From: Microbacterium sp. Marseille-Q6648
GTDB lineage: Bacteria; Actinomycetota; Actinomycetes; Actinomycetales; Microbacteriaceae
Length of the DNA: 64,000 bases
Assembly: GCF_943181415.1 (NCBI RefSeq)
Contig: NZ_CALPBZ010000001.1
Location: 1,364,001-1,428,000 of the forward strand
Reading direction: 5' to 3'
Shown: positions 59,636-64,000 of the stretch, in pieces
Layout: each line of letters opens with the position of its first letter
Position numbering within the stretch: position 1 is the first letter of the stretch
Made by a program: the position numbers and the translations under genes
The notes under the pieces: generated by a model
Told to the model about the DNA's origin: nothing
Databases searched by the model: none
What the model saw: the letters and a program-made list of their open reading frames with translations, nothing else

Positions 59636-61186
59636 TCAGCGGCGCGTGCGGCGAAGACTCTCGGGCGCATCCAGCGAAAGTGTCTCGCCGCGGAAGAATG
59701 CCGGACGCTTCACGGCTTGCCAGAACATGATCACCAGGCCCAGTCCGATGATGCCGACGCCCAGCACGAAGACGCTGCCGAGACCGAACCATTCCGTGCC
59801 GCTGCCGTAGTCGGGGTCGAGGCTCTCGACGAGGGTGATGACGAACAGCGCGACGAGGATGATGCCTCCCACGAGGGGGAACAGCAGGGTGAAGAAGAAG
59901 CTGCGCACCGAGTCGGTCCACTGCTTGCGGAAGTACCACACGCACGCGAACGCGGTGATGCCGTAGTAGAAGCAGATCATCATGCCGAGCGTGGTGATGG
60001 TGTCCCACAGCACGTTCTCGTTCACGAAGCGCATCACCGCGTAGAACACCGAAGCCACGACGGCGGAGACGATGGTGGCGTAGCCGGGCGTGAAGAAGCG
60101 CGGTGTCACCTGCGCGAACTTCGGGGGCAGGGCGCCGTAGTGCCCCATCGCGAGGAGCGTGCGCGCGGGCGAGACGAACGTGGACTGCAGCGACGACGCC
60201 GAGCTGGTGAGCACCGCGAGCGAGACCAGGAAGGCGAGGGGTCCGAGGATCGGACCCGAGAGGTAGAAGAACACGTTGGCCTGGATGTCGGGGTTGCCCA
60301 GGCCCAGCCCGTCCTCGCCGGTGCCCGCGAAGGCCAGGAGCGAGAGCGAGATGAGGAGGTAGAGCACGACGATGGTCACGACGGTGAGCGTGGCAGCGCG
60401 CCCCGGGGTCTTCTCGGGGTTCTTCGTCTCCTCGTTCATCGTCAGGGTGACGTCCCATCCCCAGAAGATGAAGATCGACAGCGACAGCCCGGCGACGACC
60501 GCCAGCGGCGTGGCGACGGAGAACGGATTGAACCACGACGCCTCCACGGGACTGGCGTCGAAGGCGGAGCCGTTCGCGACGTGCACGAACGCGGCGACCG
60601 AGAAGATCACGAGCACCAGCACCTGGAAGCTCACCAGCACGTACTGCAGCTTCTGCGTCGTCTGCATGTCGCGGTACGACACGAAGGTCGCCCCCAGCAT
60701 GAACAGCAGACACACCGCGACGTTGATGAACGGGTTGAACGCCAGCTCCGCGATCGTGCCGGGGCTGCCGGCGAGCTGGTCGATGAGGAGGAAGAGGAAC
60801 TCCACGGCGATGCCGGCGAGGTTCGAGAGCACCAGGATGGTCGCCGCGATGAGGCCCCATCCGGCCATCCACCCCACCCAAGGGCCGAAGGCCCGCGCCG
60901 CCCACGTGAAGGACGTCCCGGAGTCCGGCATCGTCCGGTTCAGCTCGCGGTAGCCGAAGGCGACCAGGAGCATGGGGATGAACCCGAGCAGGATGATCGC
61001 CGGCACCTGGAAGCCCACCTCCGACACCGTGGGCCCGAGCGCGGCGGTCAGGGTGTACGCCGGCGCGATGCACGAGATGCCGATCACGACGGCGCCGATG
61101 AGCCCGACCGTGCCGGCGCTTAGCCCCTTCTTCGACAGGCCGCCGTCGACCGGGTCTCCGGTCCCGACACTGGTGCGTTCGCTCAT
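59636..61186 (-). CDS. APC-family amino acid/polyamine permease
   Basis: 516 residues, about 12 TM helices. The opening GTVGLIGAVVIGISCIAPAYTLTAALGP is the family's first helix; FGYRELNRTMPDSGTSFTWAARAFGPWVGWMAGW is the second. The neighbourhood (putrescine/GABA degradation) suggests putrescine or GABA uptake. Its start overlaps the end of the universal stress protein gene by four bases (ATGA). Confidence 0.88.
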   Translation of the reverse strand: MSERTSVGTGDPVDGGLSKKGLSAGTVGLIGAVVIGISCIAPAYTLTAALGPTVSEVGFQVPAIILLGFIPMLLVAFGYRELNRTMPDSGTSFTWAARAFGPWVGWMAGWGLIAATILVLSNLAGIAVEFLFLLIDQLAGSPGTIAELAFNPFINVAVCLLFMLGATFVSYRDMQTTQKLQYVLVSFQVLVLVIFSVAAFVHVANGSAFDASPVEASWFNPFSVATPLAVVAGLSLSIFIFWGWDVTLTMNEETKNPEKTPGRAATLTVVTIVVLYLLISLSLLAFAGTGEDGLGLGNPDIQANVFFYLSGPILGPLAFLVSLAVLTSSASSLQSTFVSPARTLLAMGHYGALPPKFAQVTPRFFTPGYATIVSAVVASVFYAVMRFVNENVLWDTITTLGMMICFYYGITAFACVWYFRKQWTDSVRSFFFTLLFPLVGGIILVALFVITLVESLDPDYGSGTEWFGLGSVFVLGVGIIGLGLVIMFWQAVKRPAFFRGETLSLDAPESLRRTRR

Positions 61187-62073
61187 CGGACGCCCCCTTC
61201 TGTGAGTGCTCGCTCGCGCGGGACGACGATCATCGGGACGGTCAGCTCGTGCAGCATCTTGGCCGCCGTCGAGCCGAGGAAGAGCCGACGCGGCTGCGCC
61301 AGGCGGCTCGAGCCGACCAGCACCACCTCACCGGGCTCCCATGAGAGCTCGGCGACGGCCTGCTCGATGCTCTCGCCGCCGCCGATGACGACCTCGCTGT
61401 CCACGCCCTCCGGCAGCGCGGCCTGCGCCTTGGCGAGGACGTCCTCGGCGTGGGCGGCACCGGCGATGCGGATGACGCCGGTGTCGAGGGTGGCGGGAAG
61501 GTCGACCGTGACCAAGGAGAGCAGGCGGATGCGCGCGCCGGTGGTCTGGGCGAGCGACACCGCCTCGTCCAGGAGCGCCTGCGCGCCCGGTCGGGTGCCG
61601 AGAGCGACGGTGAGACGGGGGATGCCGGTGTCCACGGCCGTCTTCCGCGCACCGCGCGGCACGAGGGCCACCGGGACGTCGGCGGTGTGCAGGAGCTCCG
61701 ATGCGGTGGTGCCGAGGCGGTGCCGACCGCGGTGGGCGCCGTCGGCACCCCCGACGACGATGTGCCCGGCGCCCAGCTCCGCCGCCGTCGCGAGCAGGCC
61801 TTCGCCGAACGAGTCGGCGAAGCGCACGTGCTCCGCGTGCGTCACATCGCCGGGGACCGTCGCCGCGGCATCCGAGAGCCACGCCTCGGCCTGCGTCCGC
61901 AGATAGCGGTCGTAGCCCGCTTTGGGCGGCGTGATGACGCTGCGGGTGTCGGCGGGGAGGACGAGCACGAGGTGCAGGGCGCCGCCCGAGGACCGCGCGA
62001 GTCGCGCGCCGAAGGCGACGGCATCCTTCCCCGCCTTGGTCGCCTGGTAGCCGACGACGATCGGAGCGGTCAT
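61183..62073 (-). CDS. Tandem universal stress protein
   Basis: 296 residues from the ATG at 62073, which overlaps the amine oxidase stop. Two Usp domains: the first with PIVVGYQATKAGKDAVAFGARLA and the ATP-type loop VVGGADGAHRGRHRLGTTASELLHTADVPVALVP; the second with TVALGTRPGAQALLDEAVSLA and LVGSSRLAQPRRLFLGSTAAKMLHELTVPMIVVP. The ATP-binding G-2X-G-9X-G(S/T) pattern is recognisable in both. Such domains are often fused to APC permeases, here separate but coupled to one. Confidence 0.9.
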   Translation of the reverse strand: MTAPIVVGYQATKAGKDAVAFGARLARSSGGALHLVLVLPADTRSVITPPKAGYDRYLRTQAEAWLSDAAATVPGDVTHAEHVRFADSFGEGLLATAAELGAGHIVVGGADGAHRGRHRLGTTASELLHTADVPVALVPRGARKTAVDTGIPRLTVALGTRPGAQALLDEAVSLAQTTGARIRLLSLVTVDLPATLDTGVIRIAGAAHAEDVLAKAQAALPEGVDSEVVIGGGESIEQAVAELSWEPGEVVLVGSSRLAQPRRLFLGSTAAKMLHELTVPMIVVPRERALTEGGVR

Positions 62074-63431
62074 GCGCGCACCTCGCTGACGATGTTGGCC
62101 GCGGCCAGGCGACCCATGCGGATCGCGCCGTCCACGTGCTGGTATCCGGCGCCGGCCATGTCGGAGCAGGCGAAGTGGATCGGGCCGACGGGGGTCCGCA
62201 GATCGGCGCCGTAGCGGGCGAGACCGCCGAGGTCGAAGCTGGCGGCGTAGGCGCCGCGCGTCCACTCCTCGGCTCCCCAGTCGCTCTCGAAGTACACGAG
62301 CGGCTCCTTCGCCTCGGGACCGAAGTAGTGCGAGAGCGACTCGAGGATGCGCGCCTTGCGCTCCTCGGCCGAGACGCGGAACAGATCGTCGGCGTTGCGG
62401 TCCGAGACGAAGCCGACGAGGGTGCCGCGCTCATCGCCGTGGTTGGTGTTGTCGTAGGCCTCGTGCGAGATCTCGTACGGGCTGAACGCGGTGCCCGACA
62501 GCCCCTGCTCGCGCCAGAACGGGCGGTCGTAGACGGCGTGGACCTTGATGACGAAGCCCATGGAGATGTGCTGGTGCATCTGCTGCTTGAGGCGGGGCAG
62601 CGGCGGCTGGAAGTCGATCCACGGGTAGAGGACCGGCGCGTGGGCGAGGATGACGAAGCGCGCGCGGACGGTGAGACCCCCGTCGGTCACCACCGTCACG
62701 CCCCCCTCGCCCCGCTGCACGGTGTTGACCGGCTGCTCGAGGAACACGTCGTCCCCGAGCCGCTCGGCGAGCAGCAGGGGGACCTGCTGGAGTCCGCCGA
62801 CGACGCGCTCGTCGAGGATGAAGTCCGCGTCGACCAGATGGCTGAAGCTGCCCGCGCTGGCGGCCATGAGCAGCGCCTGGAGGGCCGAGAACGCGTAGGC
62901 CGGCTTGGTGAGCATGGCGCCCGCGATGAAGAGGGCGATGTTGTCACGCGCCTCCTGGTCCTCGGTCTGCTGCTCGAGCCACGCCTCGAACGAGACGCGA
63001 TCGAGCTCTTCCGCATCGGGGTGTTCCCAGGGGCGATCGGGATCGACCTGGGCGACGAGCTCGTCGAGCACGGCGATGAGGCGGACGATCTCCTTCTCGG
63101 TCTCGGGCGCCACGGGGAAGATCTCGCCGGTGAACCGCGTGCGCTCGCCGTGACGGCCGATGTACACCGAGTCGCCCTCGCGGTAGCGCGAATAGGTCTC
63201 GAGCCCCAGGTCGGCGAGGGTCTCCTTGAGGGCGTCCTGGTCGGGCGAGACCCACTGACCGCCGACTTCGAGCATCGCGCCGTCCACGACGTCCGTCCAC
63301 AGCCGCCCGCCGACGCGGTCGCGCGCCTCGAGCACCGCGACCGAGAGTCCGGCGCGGCGCAGCTCGTTCGCGGCCGTCAGGCCGGCGGCGCCGGCGCCGA
63401 CGATGACGACGTCTCGGGTGATCTCATCCAT
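62070..63431 (-). CDS. Flavin monoamine oxidase (putrescine-oxidase-like)
   Basis: 453 residues from the ATG at 63431. FAD-binding GAGAAGLTAANELRRAG (12-28) and EARDRVGGRLWTD with the family's GGQWVSPDQ. The C-terminal FAD/product site IHFACSDMAGAGYQHVDGAIRMGRLAA matches the amine oxidase ending; no Cys of covalent-FAD type is seen. Putrescine oxidase makes 4-aminobutanal, which feeds GABA and the SSADH step encoded downstream. The substrate is inferred from the operon. A CACGTG repeat copy lies in its leader. Confidence 0.85.
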   Translation of the reverse strand: MDEITRDVVIVGAGAAGLTAANELRRAGLSVAVLEARDRVGGRLWTDVVDGAMLEVGGQWVSPDQDALKETLADLGLETYSRYREGDSVYIGRHGERTRFTGEIFPVAPETEKEIVRLIAVLDELVAQVDPDRPWEHPDAEELDRVSFEAWLEQQTEDQEARDNIALFIAGAMLTKPAYAFSALQALLMAASAGSFSHLVDADFILDERVVGGLQQVPLLLAERLGDDVFLEQPVNTVQRGEGGVTVVTDGGLTVRARFVILAHAPVLYPWIDFQPPLPRLKQQMHQHISMGFVIKVHAVYDRPFWREQGLSGTAFSPYEISHEAYDNTNHGDERGTLVGFVSDRNADDLFRVSAEERKARILESLSHYFGPEAKEPLVYFESDWGAEEWTRGAYAASFDLGGLARYGADLRTPVGPIHFACSDMAGAGYQHVDGAIRMGRLAAANIVSEVRA

Positions 63432-63457
63432 GGGGGTGCCTTTCTCGCCGTCCGGAT

Positions 63458-63530
63458 CACGTGATGTGAGCGAGCGCACACGTTGCGTGCGTAGCGCGAC
63501 GGGTGATCTCGGCGAGATCACGTGATCTGG
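63458..63530. repeat. 60-nt composite CACGTG element, copy C
   Basis: CACGTG cores at 63458 and 63519 (61 nt apart). It ends with TCTCGGCGAGATCACGTGAT plus CTGG (63507-63530), 23 of 24 identical to copy B and 22 of 24 to copy A. It lies in the 155-nt spacer between the GabT-like gene and the amine oxidase, the only other content of that gap. Confidence 0.8.
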
Positions 63531-63586
63531 ACGGGGCGGGTGGGTGAAGCGAGCGAGCGAGCGGATGCCGGGGGTGAGACGGGCGA

Positions 63587-64000
63587 CTACGGCTGCGCGG
63601 CGAGCGCGGCGACGACGACGTCCAGGCCCTCGTGGAGCAGGTCGTCGGGGATGGACAGCGGCGGGAGGAAACGGATCACGTTCCCGTAGGTGCCGCACGT
63701 GAGCACGATGACGCCCTCGGCGATGCACGCCTTGGCGACCGCGGCGGTGAGCGCGGCATCCGGCTCACCGGTCACCGGGTCGATGAACTCGGCGGCGATC
63801 ATCGCGCCGTGACCTCGGACGTCTCCGACGCGGGCGTCCGTGGCCTGCAGCGCGCGCAGGCGGTCGGTCAGGAGCTCGCCGATCCGCCGCGCGCGCTCGA
63901 GCAAACCGTCGTTCTCGAACGCGTCGATCGAGGCGAGGGCGGCGGCGCACGCGATGGGGTTGCCGCCGTATGTTCCGCCGAGGCCGCCGGTGTGCGAGGC
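63587..64000 (-). CDS. gabT: 4-aminobutyrate transaminase (GabT-like), C-terminal part only
   Basis: At least 137 residues; the gene continues beyond base 64000, and the pyridoxal-phosphate lysine is outside the window. The visible part has SHTGGLGGTYGGNPIACAAALASIDAF, the class-III aminotransferase motif preceding the C-terminal domain, then DVRGHGAMIAAEF and VIVLTCGTYGNVIRFLPPLSIPDDLL. It converts GABA to succinate semialdehyde, the substrate of the SSADH encoded 4 kb downstream in the same direction. Confidence 0.88.
   Translation of the reverse strand, partial: ASHTGGLGGTYGGNPIACAAALASIDAFENDGLLERARRIGELLTDRLRALQATDARVGDVRGHGAMIAAEFIDPVTGEPDAALTAAVAKACIAEGVIVLTCGTYGNVIRFLPPLSIPDDLLHEGLDVVVAALAAQP

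Noticed and set aside
57617-61123. A 1168-codon plus-strand open frame
   Set aside because: Antisense to the PPOX, SSADH and permease genes; the product is His/Arg/Glu/Asp-biased with no domain.

Overview
The window is about 70% GC and densely coded on both strands, with many ATGA/GTGA stop-start overlaps. The gene families seen (MoeZ-type sulfurtransferase, CydDC, DUF3105/DUF305, NusG with a long acidic N-terminus, DUF6457 in a molybdenum cofactor operon) point to a high-GC actinobacterium. My best guess is Microbacteriaceae, probably Microbacterium or a close relative. No transposase, integrase, prophage or CRISPR was recognised, so this looks like ordinary chromosome.

Layout. 0.2-9.8 kb holds a secreted 5'-nucleotidase, TrhO, phosphoketolase and DeoC, then an uncharacterised NYN-nuclease operon, a phosphotransferase and Dps. 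9.9-13.3 kb is a probable moaA-MFS-fdhD operon. 13.5-19.5 kb is a complete cydABDC cluster behind a double palindromic operator. 20-28.5 kb is a molybdenum block: modABC and an HTH/TOBE regulator on the minus strand; moeZ, moeA, moaC, a MobA-like gene, a DUF6457 gene and moaD on the plus strand; moaE and a MoaB/Mog gene on the minus strand. A user of the cofactor, a YdeP/FdhF-like molybdopterin oxidoreductase, lies at 30.4-32.9 kb in an apparent operon with a HerA-like ATPase and a PAP2 phosphatase.

35.7-43.6 kb carries a Bcr/CflA-type MFS pump, a DUF3105/DUF305 membrane pair, and a sugar ABC transporter divergent from its LacI regulator, with two LacI-type operators between them. 43.6-44.8 kb is rplJL with an L10-type leader and an intrinsic attenuator. 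44.9-46.4 kb is the most unusual stretch: a gene with AbiEi-like and Vsr/DUF559-like features, bracketed on both sides by arrays of CACGTGATC palindromes. 46.5-50.2 kb is a sugar or polyol dehydrogenase/isomerase operon divergent from a TetR regulator.

50.3-54.8 kb holds a YqaJ-like nuclease, a quinone oxidoreductase, a RibD-C domain protein, a divergent ArgP/LysE pair and an acylphosphatase. 54.8-57.6 kb is the conserved tRNA-Trp-secE-nusG-rplK-rplA block. 58.2-64 kb is a putrescine/GABA catabolic operon (GabT-like transaminase, flavin amine oxidase, universal stress protein, APC permease, succinate-semialdehyde dehydrogenase).

Starts were chosen from gene overlaps, ribosome binding sites and family length. 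All functional calls come from reading motifs; no database search was run.
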